64,000 nt of DNA from the NCBI RefSeq assembly GCF_010389155.1, contig NC_057768.1:21027966-21091965 (forward strand). The letters are read 5' to 3'. Position numbers and translations under genes: made by a program. The notes beneath the pieces are model-generated. The model ran no database searches, was not told where the DNA came from, and was given only the letters and a program-made list of their open reading frames with translations. The DNA comes from Erigeron canadensis (Eukaryota; Streptophyta; Magnoliopsida; Asterales; Asteraceae). Shown here piece after piece: positions 1 to 13,332 of the stretch (positions within the stretch are counted from its first letter, which is position 1; each line of letters opens with the position of its first letter).

Positions 1-689
1 TTTGTTTTGTTAGTACTTTTGCCTATGTGACTATATATTTGAGTGCCGTGTGGCGACTTATATAGGTGCCAGTGCTATGTTAGCATATGTATCATAGAAA
101 TACCTAAACAGTAAAATTCAAAAGTTCGATACACAAATTAGGAAATGTTAAATATGTTAGACTTTATAGTAAGTTTAAATGCATTTCAAACGCTTTATAC
201 CTTGTAATTTTATTTGCTTGTACCAAGACATGTAAATCATTGCCTTTTCCCAGTTATAGTGTTGTGCCATTTGTACCAACCGATTATCTAGATCGCTATG
301 AAAGGCACCAACTTTAACCACACGATGAGTGCTTGATTCTGTTATTCAACTTGCAATGGTTAGTTAGGACAAACTAGAGTTAGACCTTATAGTTTTATAT
401 TTTAGTGCAACGACATATGAATCTCATCATTAGTTGGTTCAGATTCTTAGAATTTAAAATAGGTATATATAAATTGTTAGCGATTACTTTTTCCTTTATG
501 ATATGGTTAGGGTTCTCTTTAATTTCCCTGGCCGACATAAGCAGTATTATCCAGTCAAACAAAGGAATAAAGCTAAATTAGGAGTCCTTCATATAGGCTA
601 ACAATAAATTTTATTCTTGATTTAACTTAACTTGAATTGTATGGTCAACTTGTAGCTTTAACATGATGTGGATTGGTGCTCTTTTGAGA
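1..689. other. AT-rich non-coding DNA, no gene seen
   Basis: I see no exon, RNA gene or recognisable transposon end here. It lies upstream of the Copia remnant. It is probably part of a long first intron of, or DNA upstream of, the helicase gene starting at 4477. Confidence 0.4.
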
Positions 690-1015
690 TCTTAGGATAA
701 GTTAACCATTAACTCACTTAAAAGTCCGAAGACTTAGAACATGATTTGTTAGTATGTAATTAAAAGTTAGTATATCTATTATTATGTAATTTTTATTAAA
801 CTTAAATGGTGCAATGGATGGTCATAAGACACAACCGTCGGCCATAATATGAAAGGGTGGCAGTTACCACCAAAGACCACCTCCAAAACGATGCAATGGT
901 TCATCCGTAACCATTCAATTAGCATATGTAGGTTTATGTGTTGTAAACAATTGTGACACCAATAATTTCTGAAATTTTATTACATATTTTGTTTATGATC
1001 CTATTAGGACGAATG
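690..1015 (+). repeat. 5' LTR of the Copia remnant
   Basis: It aligns by eye along its length with 3266-3595. Shared blocks include AACATGATTTGT, the CAAAACGATGCAATGGTTCA stretch and the TATTACAT region near the end. The first bases are eroded compared with the TGTTGG start of the 3' copy. Confidence 0.75.
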
Positions 1016-1016
1016 G

Positions 1017-1028
1017 TGGTATGAGAGC
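1017..1028 (+). other. primer-binding site of the Copia remnant
   Basis: TGGTATGAGAGC differs at one base from the canonical initiator tRNA-Met primer site TGGTATCAGAGC. It lies one base beyond the 5' LTR, as expected. Confidence 0.75.
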
Positions 1029-2119
1029 ACAATTCATTTTTGTGATTTAGAATTAACCCTAGATCACCTGTTCATTTTGTTTTACAAACTCAAATCACAT
1101 GCCTCGTACCTTTTATACTCAATTGTCATTTGATTGTCGGTTACAATGCAGTTTTAGTTTTTACTTTCAATTGGCGACTTAATTGTCTTTTCAGTCCTTC
1201 CGATTGCCATTTCTTAATTGCCGTTTTTATAATCCATCTAAAGACCTTGTTTGCCGCTGCCAAACAACAATAGAAGAATCAAAGTATTTCTGATTTCGGA
1301 AGACAAGAAATCATTTATAGTATTTTGTTTGTTGTTACTGAACATTGGAGATAGAATCCATTTTTGATGACATCAACGGATTGTTTCAATCAAAAAACTA
1401 GATTACAAAACGAAATAGAGATTTGTGACTAACCTTGTTGATTTACACGAAGTCATCGATTGAATGGAATTTGTCTAGAAGTGACGAACTCGAATTTTTG
1501 GGCGTTTTTGTGCGACGAATTGGAAGAGCAAACAACTATATGAACCACATTGTAGTTTGCGTAGATGAGAAGAAGCGATTTGTGATTATCGTTTAGATTT
1601 TTGTAAGAAAAAGGAGGAGCACAATTTCATTGTTGGAGAAAGAAACGAAAGGTTGTCGAGAAACTGGAACCGACATAGACTTTTATTCATGTGGTTTCAC
1701 ATTATTAACAAATCACTCTTTTGTTTTTTAAATCAACAAATTAGTTAGTAAGAAACATCTTGTTGGTAAAAGACTATTTTTAAAACCAAATTTTCTTAAA
1801 GATATATAGTTTAGTTTAAATCATCGATGAAATATATCTTGAGTATTAAAACTTAGTAAACTATTTACTAAAGTTTTATAAAATTGTGATTTGTAAAATT
1901 ATTTTATATAGAAACTAAGATTGTTCACACACTTTTAAGAATTGATTGTTGAAAAGGAAAACATGGTGATAGTTCGAACAAATTAAGGGTACGGAAGCGA
2001 CACCCTATTTTCAAAGCCCCTTGTTGGAGACAACAAGCTATACGATATGGTCCATAAGATCGAAGATCATTTTACAAGCAAATGGTCTATAGGAAATGGT
2101 TGAACCCACCCTTGAAACT

Positions 2120-2920
2120 CAAAATGATGATAAGCAAGACAAGAAGACAAGACTACGATTGCATATCTATTTTAAAGACTACACGAAGATATGATATTAC
2201 AAGTGACATATAGCAAAAGTGCAAAAGAAGTTTAGGATACATTTAAGACTGAATTGTTGGAGTGGATCGAGTACAAAAGTTAAAATCGCAAACTCTCAAC
2301 TCCGAATTTAAGACATTACAAATGGAAAAAGATGACACTATTAATTCATTCATCGTGATTACAAATGGAAAAATCATAAATCTTGGATCAACACTTATGA
2401 GTCAACTTGTGTACGAAAACTGCTAAATTCCGTATTCGATAGGTTAGTTCAAATTGTCGCATCAATTGAGCAATACTCCAATATAGATAAAGTGACACTA
2501 GACGAGGCTATTGGTAATTTAAAATTTTTCAAAGAGAGAATAAAGGGTAAGAAAGGAAAAGTCGTTGAACATCAAGCTAAGCTATTATTTGCAAGACACG
2601 ACAATGATGATGGCCAAGGAGTCAAGGACATCTTTAGGATTATAAGGAAGAGTATGTTCTATTGCATCACATCATTGAGGTTACGACAATACTAAACTAC
2701 ATGGTAGATACGTGAATCACTCCAAAGATACATTTAAGAGCTACAATCAAGCAAGGAAATCCATCAAGATCAAGAAAAGTTTACAAGGAATGTAAGTGAA
2801 GTAGGATTTTATATAGCGATAAACTTGGACATTATGCCTCACATTCTCGACAAAGATCTCAAAGGTAACTAAGACAAGAAGCATCGAACCTTGTGGAACA
2901 AGATTTAGAACCAAGACTAT
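2120..2920 (+). pseudogene. Copia gag remnant (UBN2-type) with zinc-knuckle trace
   Basis: Frames read in pieces resemble plant Copia Gag. The clearest piece is 2492-2695, which translates to TLDEAIGNLKFFKERIKG, the conserved segment before the zinc knuckle. Further on, about 2815-2865 reads DKLGHYASHS, a decayed CX2CX4HX4C knuckle. A trace of the usual acidic tail ending in LLM follows. Several stops and frameshifts interrupt the frame and there is no full-length product. Confidence 0.7.
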
Positions 2921-3265
2921 TAATGACATTCACGAGCTTAAGCCTAGCAAGGATACGTCAACAAATGAAAGCAATTCTATAATGATGAAGACTCAAAGCA
3001 TGGACAAATTATACTAGACCAAATATAGGGAAGAAATGATCAAGAGCACGAAACAACAGAGGACAAGTATGGATCAACGTGTCAAAGAAAATGGTGTTTT
3101 TCAAAAAGGAAAAAAGCCTAAAGTCAAGATACACCTTTGGAGCACTATTACTTCATAGTTGGCTCAAAAGATCAAACAATAAGATGAAAAGAAATCCAAA
3201 GCTCAAATGAAGATATTGATGACAAGATCAAATTTGAAGATTAGCTATGTCAATGGCTTAGGGAG

Positions 3266-3595
3266 TGTTGGAAATTAACCATTGGCTTTAAAGATTGAAG
3301 ACTTAAAGAACATGATTTGTATTAGTATGTAATTAGAAATTAGAAGTTAGTATATGTACTACTATGTAATTAGATTAAACATCAATGGTGGAATGGTTGG
3401 ATAAAAGACACAACCCTTGGCTACCATATGGTTACCACCGAACACCACCACCAAAACGATGCAATGGTTCACTCCTAACCATGTAACTAGTATATATAGG
3501 TTTATGTATTGTGAACAATTGTAGCATCAACAATCCATTCTTTCAATGCACAAAGTTTATTACATGTATTGTTTTTGATTCTATTGGGACCAACA
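3266..3595 (+). repeat. 3' LTR of the Copia remnant
   Basis: A 330-bp direct repeat of about 690-1015. It starts TGTTGG and ends CCAACA, a perfect 6-bp terminal inverted repeat. Confidence 0.8.
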
Positions 3596-4476
3596 TATCG
3601 ATTGAGGGATTTTGTTTATGTTTGTGTGGCTTATAGAGACGTTTGGCATTCAATGGGGTAGTTTGTGACAACCCTTTTTTTATTAGTTTTGAATTAAAAA
3701 AAATTAAGAGTTATTAAGTCCTAAGTGTTTTACTTCTAATAATTTGGAGTTTATGTAGTCAATCTGTAGTTTTGACGTTTGGGTGTTAGAGTTCTGCATT
3801 TGGAATGGATACAAGGTTACATTACATTAGTCTTGCTATGAACTAACTAGGATTACTGAAATATTGAGATTGAAGCAGGAGTCATCTGTTTCATGGTTAG
3901 CGTTTCTGAATTAAATGTCCCTCTTTCTCAATCCTCTTCAATACATTTGTCATGTTCATGTTTGAGGAACTGCATTCCTTAAACGAAAGGAACAATGCTT
4001 CTATTTTCCGGGTTTAACTTTTTCTCGTATTTTAATCTTTTGGACATTATTAATGATAAAGCAAAGAGTGACACGTGTAAATTGAATTATATTGAAGTAG
4101 AATCACAATATTGATTGTGTTTCTAGTCTATCTTGAGGCTCTTAAGGTAACAAAACGTTATCTAAATATTGCATCATCTGAAGAAATTAGCAATTTTTTC
4201 GTTGATGACCCCTCTCCTACCAAATGATATTTCCTAGTTTCAATCAATGTTATTCTGTTTTGTCAAATACTTGACTATGTTTGTTATTTGTTTCTGCAAT
4301 TCTGAAATTTTTTTGGAAAAGTTCTATTTATAGTTTTAAGGCAGTAACTTTTCTTTACTCTTTTTTCTTTTTGTAAGTTTGGGTATTGGTACCTGATTAT
4401 CGTTGATCACAGGTAATAGGTACGCTATATCCCACCTACACGGCCTATTTTACCTGTTTAGTTGGTTATTCTGCAG
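3596..4476 (+). other. presumed 3' part of intron 1 of the helicase gene
   Basis: No coding segment is visible. The end has the form of an acceptor site, TTATTCTGCAG at 4466-4476, followed directly by the helicase frame. It is AT-rich with T-runs. Confidence 0.5.
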
Positions 4477-7400
4477 GTAACGGTGTTGATTGGAGAAACT
4501 GGTTCAGGAAAAAGCACACAGCTGGTTCAGTTCCTTACTGATTCAGGAGTGGCTGCTGACAAGTCCATTGTTTGCACTCAGCCACGTAAGCTTGCTGCCA
4601 TGTCGCTAGCCAACAGGGTTCAAGAAGAAAGTCATGGGTGTTGCGAGGATAATTCAGTCATTTGCTCTTCAATCTACACATCTCATCATGAACTCGATTC
4701 AAAAGTTGTATACATGACAGATCACTGCTTACTTCAGCACTATATGAATGACAAGAAATTTTCATGGGTTTCTTGCATCATTGTTGACGAGGCACATGAA
4801 AGAAGCCTAAACACCGATCTTCTCTTAGCATTGGTTAAAGATTTACTTCTTCGGAGGTCTGATCTGAGGCTTATTATAATGTCTGCAACAGCCGATGCAG
4901 AACAGTTATCTAAATATTTTTATGATTGTGCTACGTATCATGTGGTGGGAAGAACGTTTCCAGTTGATGTCAAGTACTTTCCTGAAATATTGAAAGTTCC
5001 GTGTGACTCTAACTTTGTTGCCCCATATGTTTCGGATTTGGTGAGGAAAGCTGGTGAGATTCACAGAATGGAGGAGGAAGGGACGATTCTTGCTTTTTTG
5101 ACTTCTCAAGTGGAGGTAGAATGGGCGTGTGAACAGTTCAAAGTACCATTGGCCGTTGCGTTACCTTTACATGGAAAATTGTCTCATGAAGAGCAGTATC
5201 GTGTGTATCAGAATTTTCCCAGAAAACGAAAAGTCATATTCTCTACCAATCTTGCGGAGACATCTTTGACTATTCCAGGAGTCAAATATGTACTTGACTC
5301 TGGCATGGTCAAAGAGAGTCGGTTTGAACCCGCGACTGGAATGAATGTTCTTAGAGTTTGTAAGATCAGTCAAAGCTCTGCTAACCAACGTGCTGGCCGA
5401 GCTGGAAGAACTGAACCAGGAAAATGTTATCGGCTTTATTCTGAGAATGATTTCCGGTCCATGCCATTTCATCAAGAACCCGAAATTCGCAGGGTCAATC
5501 TTGGTATTGCAGTTCTCAGGATTTTAGCTCTTGGGATTCATAATATCGAGGAGTTTGATTTTATCGATGCGCCTTGTAATGCTGCTATTGAGACTGCAAC
5601 CAAGAATCTCATCCAATTGGGAGCTGTTGTACTTGAACACGGTATTTATAAGCTGACAAAAGATGGTTGGAAGCTGGTGAAATTAGGAATTGAGCCCAGG
5701 CTTGGTAAAATGATCCTGAAATCCTTTGAAAACGGCCTGGGCAGGGAGGGAATTGCTCTTGCTGCTGTTATGGCAAATTCCAGTAGCATATTTTGCAGAG
5801 TCGGTAAAGAAGAAGAAAAACAAAAATCTGATCGGCTAAAAGTTCTATTCTGCCATCCTGGCGGTGATTTATTCACTTTGCTATCGGTTTACAGGAAATG
5901 GGAATGCATACCCCGCAATAATAGAAGTCAATGGTGTTGGGACAATAGCATAAATGCAAAATCTATGCGTAGATGTCAAGAAGCAGTGCAGGAAATGGAA
6001 AGTTGTCTTCAACACGAGCTGGATATCATTATCCCCACTTATTGGCGGTGGAACCCAGAGGTGAGTACTGAATACGATAAAGTTCTCAGAGGTGTTATAC
6101 TCTCTGCATTAGCTGACAACATAGCAATCTACTCGGGAAATGATAATCTTGGCTATGAAGTGGCATCAACGGGGAATCATGTTCAATTGCATCCTTCTTG
6201 CTCTTTACTAATGTTCAATGATCGGCCAAATTGGGTAGTATTTGGTGAAATTATAGCAATGTCCAATCAGTACTTGACATGTGTTACTTGCATTGACTTT
6301 GACTCTTTGCAAGCACTTTCCCCCCCTCCATTTGATATTTCACAGATTGATAACCGTAAATTGCAATTGAAAGTATTTAAGGGTTTGGGATCTACGTTAT
6401 TGAAAAGAATCTGTGGGAAGTCAAACTCTAGTGTAAAACATCTTCTGTCACACATCAAGGATACTGTAAATGACGATCGAGTTAGGCTTGAAGTTTCTGT
6501 TGACTATAATGAGATAAACTTATTTGCATCATCTGAAAAGATGGGACGTGTTTATGAAATTGTGAATTCTGTGTTGGAGCGTGAAGGAAGCTGGTTACAA
6601 AATGAATGCATAGAGAAATGTCTGTTTCGTGGGAGACATGTATCACCTCCTGTAGCTTTATTTGGTGCTGGTGCTGAGATAAAGCATCTGGAGCTTGAAA
6701 AGAGATGTCTTACAGTTGAGATATATCTTCACGGTTCAAATGATGTTGAGGAGAAGGAGGTTTTGTCTCTTTTGGAGAAATACACATCTGGTAACATCTG
6801 TGCGGTCCATAGGCTTAATGGGATCGGTCAAGATAATGAAAAGTGGGGACGTGTAACCTTTCTTACCCCTGAAGCAGCTGAGAAAGCTATAAAGTTGAGT
6901 CCATTTGACTTCAATGGTGTATTACTGAAAGTTGCTCCCACAAGAAGCACATATGGAGGTGAAAACAAATTTATGTCATTTCCTGCCGTGAAAGCTAAAG
7001 TATCATGGCCTCGTAGGAGGAACAGGGGCTTCGCATTTGTGAAGTGTCATCAAAATGATGTTTCAGCCATCATTGAAGATGTTTCTAATGTTTTAATAGG
7101 AGGGAAGCTTATAAATTGTAGACCGAGCATGAAGAATGTAGACAGTGTGATGTTGTCTGGACTAGATGTTGATCTTTTTGAGGCTGAGCTTTATGATGAA
7201 TTGAATTTGGCAACTAGTAGGAAAATTCTTGAGGTTTTTCTGCCCCGGTCTGTTGCCGTGGAGAATCCACCACTTGCTGTTCTTGAAGAAGCACTTTTGA
7301 GAGAGGTTAGCTCGTTTATGCCTACAGGGAATTCCAGGAATGAACATGTTCGTGTACAGATATTTCCTCCTGAACCAATGGATTATTCCATGAAGGCAGA

Positions 7401-9963
7401 AATTAGTTTTGATGGTAGTTTGCATTTAGAGGCAGCAAAAGCGCTGGAGCAGATTGATGGGAAAGCATTGGCGGGATGTCAGCCATGGCAGAAAATTAAA
7501 TGTCAGCAGCAGTTCAATAGCATTGTTTCATGTCCTGCATCTGTGTATATGGTTATTAAGGAACCACTACATTCTTTACTGAAAACCCTCCAGCTTCGGA
7601 AAGGTATATCTTTTACTAGTATGTTGCCCAAATGCAAATTTAGCCCATATTTGGGGTTGGGTTGATTTGGGTTATATATATATTTTTTATCTAATGGTTC
7701 ATATAAAAAAAATTGGATACATCGTAAGGTAAATAAACTGGAAATGGGTCAAAAGAGTTCAACGGGTCAAAAGGCACCCAAGGTGTATGAATTATGCATA
7801 AAACCCACTGAGTAGTTTGTTCTAAACCTAAGAATATTATCGTGACAATATATTTTTCAAACTCATTAGTTATCTATAATTTGTAGAAGAGAAAAAAGTA
7901 TGGTGTCTTTTGACCCATTCTGAAAGGTCCAACTGTTCTGACCCATAATCGTTTAACCATTGCAGTCCTGCTGATTTTGCCATCTTTATATACCTCGGTT
8001 TATGCTAATAAGCTCTTCATATTCTTTACTTGCTTGTTAGTTGGTGAACTCTGATTTTCACAAGTATTAAAGATATATGAACATTGTGCCCGGAGGGAAA
8101 TGCCATAAATCACAACTGTAGGTTATTAAATAAAGAGAGAATGAAACATAGCAAAAGATAGAGGTTGCAATCCAACTATTTGAAATCGGTAATGGTGATT
8201 TCGTTGAATTCTGATGCTGTGTCAAATGCTAAGTTGTAAATTTAGCTAAAAGTGAAACTTGTTGAATGGGTTAACAGAAAGTTTAAACGTGAAAGTCACC
8301 TAATGTATTTTGCTTTCCAATGCTTTTAGTGTCCTAGAAATTTATTTAAAAGAAACTATATTTATTCTTTTGCCATTTTTAGTATGAAACTGTATTACTC
8401 ATTAATGCTCCGTCTAATCTCTAATAATATGATTTTTGTTAATCATATTTACCATATAAATTATTTACAAGATTCATATAAATGGAAAATGAAGTTTTGG
8501 TGACCAGCCCAACCTGAATGGCCTCTGGCTAACCTCTCTTTTTGTCACCACAGCCAAAGGTTTTAATCTTTTTTATCCTACAAGTGTTTGTGCATTCACT
8601 TTGTTCATCAGTTTCTCAGTTTGCTGCTTTGATCAAATGTTATGTTATGGAATTTCAGTTTTTATTATTTATATCTATATAGAAGTTATTCAGCAGAGCC
8701 ATGTGACCTTGTTTTCCATTCATAATCATTATTTTTGCAGGGGCCGAGTTCTTTTTTGACAGGAACGAAAATGGTTCATATCGTGTCAAGATATCTGCCA
8801 AGGCTACAAAAATTATGGCAGAGTCAAGAAGACCTCTAGAACAGCTTATGAATGGAAGAATGATAATGGATGACCGGCTCACTCCACCAGTTATACAGTT
8901 ATTAGTTTCTCGAGATGGATTTTTTCTTCAGAAGTCCATTCAACGTGAGACAGGGACTTATTTTTTGTTTGACAGACATAATCATAGCTGCAGAGTCTTC
9001 GGTCCATTAGACAAGCTTGGTCTTGCCGAGAAGAAATTGGTTCAGTCCCTTGTGGCTCTACACGAGAACAAACAGCTTGATGTTCATCTTAGAGGACCTT
9101 CTTTACCTCCTGATCTAATGAAAAAAGTAGTCGAAAAGTTTGGACCCGATCTTAACGTGCTCAAGGAAAGATTTCCTGGATCAGACTTCTCGTTGAATAC
9201 CCGGCAGCATACCATTTCCATTCATGGTAGTAAAGAACTAAAGCAAAACGTCGAAGAGATGATACAGGAGCTTGTAGTGTCAACAAGCTCCACCCCCAGT
9301 CAAACAGTCAAAAGTCAAATGGCTTCTTGTCCAGTATGTCTGTGTGAGGTTGAAGATGGTTACTGTCTGGAAATGTGCAACCATGAGTTTTGCAGGTCAT
9401 GTTTGCTAGAACAATGTGAATCTGCAATTAAGAACCCTGGAAATAGCTTTCCAATCCGTTGTGCCCATGAGGGCTGTGGCGTACCAATCTGTATGGTGGA
9501 CCTTAGATCATTGCTGTTAACCGATAAACTAGATGAACTTTTCCGGGCTTCTCTAGGGTCGTTTGTGGATTCTAGCTGTGGGAAGTACCGATTTTGCCCT
9601 TCACCTGACTGTCCATCAGTTTATCAAGTTGCAGAGGATGGTGATCCTGGGAGACCATTTGCTTGTGGGGCGTGTTCAGTGGAGACATGTACTAAATGCC
9701 ACCTGGAGTACCATGAGTTTTTATCATGTGAAATGTACAAGGAATTTAAAAGGGATCCTGATTTGTCGTTGAAGGAGTGGATAAAGGGGAAAGAGGATGT
9801 GAGACACTGCCCTGTTTGTAGGTTCACGATTGAGAAGATTGATGGGTGTAACCATATCGAGTGCAGGTGTGGGGTACACATATGTTGGGTGTGCCTTGAG
9901 CATTTTAAGAGCAGCGACGAGTGTTATGCACATTTGAGGTCCATACATCATGCCATTGTTTAG
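4477..9963 (+). CDS. DEAH12: DEAH-box RNA helicase with C-terminal RBR ubiquitin-ligase domain (DEAH11/DEAH12 type), 5' exon missing from window
   Basis: Two exons are visible, 4477-7603 and 8741-9963, with a 1137-bp GT-AG intron of phase 1. They give 1449 residues. Counting from the first residue here: Walker A GETGSGKST at 6-14; DEAH at 104-107; SAT at 136-138; motif VI QRAGRAGRT at 304-312. HA2 and OB-fold-like regions follow, then an RRM-like region near 800-900. The second exon codes RING1 (first CPVC near 1239), an IBR domain, and RING2 (from about 1399) with the presumed catalytic Cys in NHIEC at 1417. The plant DEAH11/12 family has this order and about 1790 residues, so roughly 340 are missing. 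They are expected in a first exon upstream of 4477, which I do not find between 1 and 4476. The visible frame has no stops or shifts, so the gene looks functional if exon 1 lies further upstream. The family is thought to combine RNA unwinding with E3 ligase activity; its cellular role is poorly known. Confidence 0.9.
7604..8740 (+). other. intron between helicase and RBR exons
   Basis: Donor AAG|GTATAT, acceptor ATTTTTGCAG|GG. Joining the exons keeps the frame (AAA-GGG-GCC). The interior has inverted short segments with TGGGTCAAAAG and CTTTTGACCCATT (about 7745-7935), which look like a decayed MITE. Confidence 0.8.
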
Positions 9964-10381
9964 TAATTAGTATCTCATTGCTAGTTTAATTTACACGTTA
10001 TTGCATATTGATGTATATAAACAAGAAACATATGTAAATATTTGGTCATCCTTGGTGAGTTTCTCGTAGTCTTATGCATGGTAGATTGGTATTCTTGTGA
10101 GGATATCTTATTACGCTAGAGCTTTTTTAACAAGTTGCATCAATATATGGCAGTTTACTTAACTTTTTCTAGTTGAATCCTGATTTAATAATCTTAGCGT
10201 AAGCTCAAGTGCTCAACGTTGGATTATATTATCCTCGCATAATGTATTTAATATGCACCTATATATGTACATACGTTATATAATATGTATGATATATAGT
10301 ATTACATATTATATGTAATAAAATGGTCATTATTGTAACTGGTAATGGCTTATTCCTTTTCTTGTATTATTATTATTATAA
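9964..10381. other. 3' flank of the helicase gene
   Basis: It holds the 3' UTR and AT-rich downstream DNA. No clear polyadenylation signal stands out. It ends at the Helitron terminus at 10382. Confidence 0.4.
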
Positions 10382-12439
10382 CTAGATTTTTATCCCGCGG
10401 AAGACGCGGGTAATTTAAAAAAAAAACAATTTGTAATTAGTTGATTATTTAAGTAAATGTTAACTAAATATTTATGAGATAAATAATGTAAAATTAATAA
10501 AATAACATTACATATAATTTGTTAATTGCACGAATTCAATGAATATAAATCCAAAAGCTTCATTTAAACCAAACTAAAAAAATCTAACAGAACTGTATAA
10601 AATATAGAAAATTACATCTAACGGATACAACTTAATTGGCTGTTAGCTAAACAAAACAATAATTTCACTGAGTTTGTAGATTCTTTGTTGCAGCCTCATT
10701 GTTTTCTTGAAGAATGATTGTTACTTGACATCAAGCTTTGAAGTGATTTATTTGATCTACTTTTGAAATAAACAACAAACTACTTATCAAAAGGAGGAAA
10801 AAGCTTACATCATCAGACTCCTGGTTCTCCTCAAGCTCATCCTTGTAGTCAGTTTTTACCTTTTGTATAGGAAAGCTAAATCAAGTTCTGCCTTAAATTT
10901 GGTCAGCTCCAGTTTTATTTTCTATCCAAATCAAGTTCTGCATCAATAACTTTTGCACTCATAGGCCCATCTATTTAAAACAACAATCTTTTGCACTCAT
11001 AGGCCCATCTATTTTCTTTATTAATCCGAAAAACCATAAGCCCAATATCCATTTTACTCTTGAAAATTAATTACCTTTCACTTTTGAAAGTCAAATTTCC
11101 TTTAGATAATGTTTAGATAATGTATACCCATTGCTGTTGTTAACATAATACAATCCCCCTCAAAGTAAATCTCATTAGAACAAATTTCCCTTAACTAAAA
11201 CATAAATGCACTAAAAAACCAGCTAATACACACACACATTATTCACATTATTCCCTTAACTAATTTCCCTTAACTAAAACAAGCTTCAGCTTAAACTGTC
11301 GTTTTGACACTAATATAACCAGAAATACATTATTCACACCCACATGAGAAGCTTAAGCTCTGCTCTTGGCGGATTTAGTATTGTACCATCTACAATTTGA
11401 TTAAAACTTGAAAAGTTTCTTTTTTTTTTTTTATCTTAGACCTAGGTTCCCTTTCCTAAACCTGGTAAGTAGATTATTACATTAACACCACCTAAAAGAT
11501 AAACACGGTTACCTCTTCATCTGCAGAACAACCGCAACACCATCACTGCCTCCTAAGTTCATGAGTATTAGAGGCTTTAACCTGTAATGATCAATAATAA
11601 CATTAGCAAGCCTGGTCTTTTCAAAGTTTGGATTCTATTTATGAAAACCCCAATTTCAAAAATTATAAAACCTAAATCTTATCAATAAATTCTTTTTTCC
11701 TTGTTATTCTTCGATCTAAGCAAACAAGCCTTGATTATAATCACTGCAGCTCAGACAAACCCTAAATATACCTTTGATCTTCAGATTCATCCCCCTACTT
11801 GTTCCATATTAATAAAAACTATACAAATTTACCTTTTGATAATCATCTTCATAAAATATCCATAATGTCAAACCAAAACCACCCCGTTTTGACTCGTAAC
11901 CAAGCACATGTGACCAGCCCCCTTGGGCACCTCCGTAATGAAGATTTAAGTTTAAATTGACTTCATATTTAACAATTTTAAGTAAAGTTCCAATAGTAAC
12001 TACGTATAACATAAATAGATTTGATTGAGAAATAGATCAACTTCAGACTCAGCTTGAGACTCACCCCAACATTCATCTTTGAAACATATGAATAGAGGTA
12101 TTTACCTAAATTTGAAATGACAATAAACTCGCATTGTTCAAATAGCTGAAATTTCAGAAACCACGAAGATTCAGCCAAGCACTCGATTTGTAAAACCACC
12201 CAAACTCTTCCTCCGCCATTCGACTATATCCTGCAATCCAACAAATAAAAACATTACAGTTTAAACATAATATATAGAAAACGAACAGTCTTGGCTATAC
12301 TTACCTCAAGACGGAACACTTACCGATTCTAAATGAAATTATATTATTAAATTCACACACTTGGTATGTAAAAAGATATAAATTTAAGATAACATGACAA
12401 AATTTGTTTCATGTCAACCCAACCCGACTCATACCAAAA

Positions 12440-12865
12440 ACCAGCTATTATTCAACCCATCCAGCCCAACCATTTTGCTACCTCTAAGTTCCATAAAAGT
12501 AGGACCATCTCCAATTGTGACACGATTAGGCTGCACAATGATTGATTTCTCCTTCTTAATCAACAAAGAACCCAACCGAGCTATAATCATTAAAAATTGG
12601 TCCCACAAAGATATACACATCGGATGATTCTACTATCTCCCCAACAAAGCTGGAGCTAACCGCACCCCAATACAAGTCCTTTCGCTGATGGCATTATAGT
12701 TATCGGTTACGCTGAAGCATCTGCAGACTCCATAAAAGCTTTTTGAGCCTTTGCAACTCTCAGTTTGCTGTCTACAACAATTACCGGTTTCACTGCTTTG
12801 TTTAATAACTTTGCAGTTTCTTCCACTGCTGCTTCTTGTCCCAGTGGATTGCTTGATCTGCATTA
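12440..12865 (-). pseudogene. captured pyruvate decarboxylase (PDC) fragment
   Basis: On the minus strand, 12860 to about 12700 reads KLLNKAVKPVIVVDSKLRVA and then a segment close to the ADAS...MPSAKGLV region of plant PDC. Further along, about 12620-12470 carries KKEKSIIVQPNRVTIGDGP, matching the PDC segment KKEKAIIVQPDRVTIANGP that I know from the family. A PDC-like GPIFNDYSSVG lies between them in broken frames. In-frame stops and small indels show it is not functional. It codes only the middle of PDC, with no cofactor-binding parts seen. It lies wholly inside the Helitron, consistent with gene-fragment capture. Confidence 0.7.
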
Positions 12866-13285
12866 TTAGTATTATAAATACCAAATTCAAAATAATAAAA
12901 AGAATAAGAATAAGATACTATAATGAAATTAATTTAGGAATTAATATATAACTATTGATACATTAAGAAAAATATACACACACATAATTTACGGCATACA
13001 TGCGAAATATGAGCCAGATTCGGGTCTACATTCAGGTCAGATTCGGGTCCAGTCCAGATTTGCTATGACGTGATAACTTTAAAAATTTAACTTTTTTTTT
13101 TTCATCTTTTTTAAAAAAACACCAATTATCTCACCTTAAAAACATTAGTATGCATTTAATTGAGAAAGCCATGATCGGTTGAACCACCACTTGATTAGTG
13201 ATCACCACTGTTACACCAAACTAATCAGGAAAAAAAACACAAAAACAGTTTAAACTCGTTGAATTACCAACTAAAAGATCTAAGC

Positions 13286-13287
<2 letters not shown>

Positions 13288-13330
<43 letters not shown>
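13288..13330. repeat. (TA)n microsatellite
   Basis: About 43 bp of uninterrupted TA dinucleotides. Confidence 0.95.

Positions 13331-13332
<2 letters not shown>

Larger units (their letters stand above)
690..3595 (+). mobile_element. degenerate Ty1/Copia LTR retrotransposon, gag only
   Basis: Two direct repeats of about 330 bp (about 690-1015 and 3266-3595) bound the element. The 3' copy begins TGTTGG and ends CCAACA, as Copia LTRs do. A tRNA-Met primer-binding site follows the 5' LTR at 1017-1028. A purine run (AGGGAG) precedes the 3' LTR. The interior of about 2.25 kb holds only a stop-ridden gag with a zinc-knuckle trace. No integrase, reverse transcriptase or RNase H is visible, so this is a non-autonomous derivative. 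The LTRs differ by many substitutions and small indels, so it is old. The left boundary is approximate and I could not define a target-site duplication. Confidence 0.8.

Noticed and set aside
12394..12627. 77-codon plus-strand ORF
   Set aside because: It is antisense to the decayed PDC fragment.
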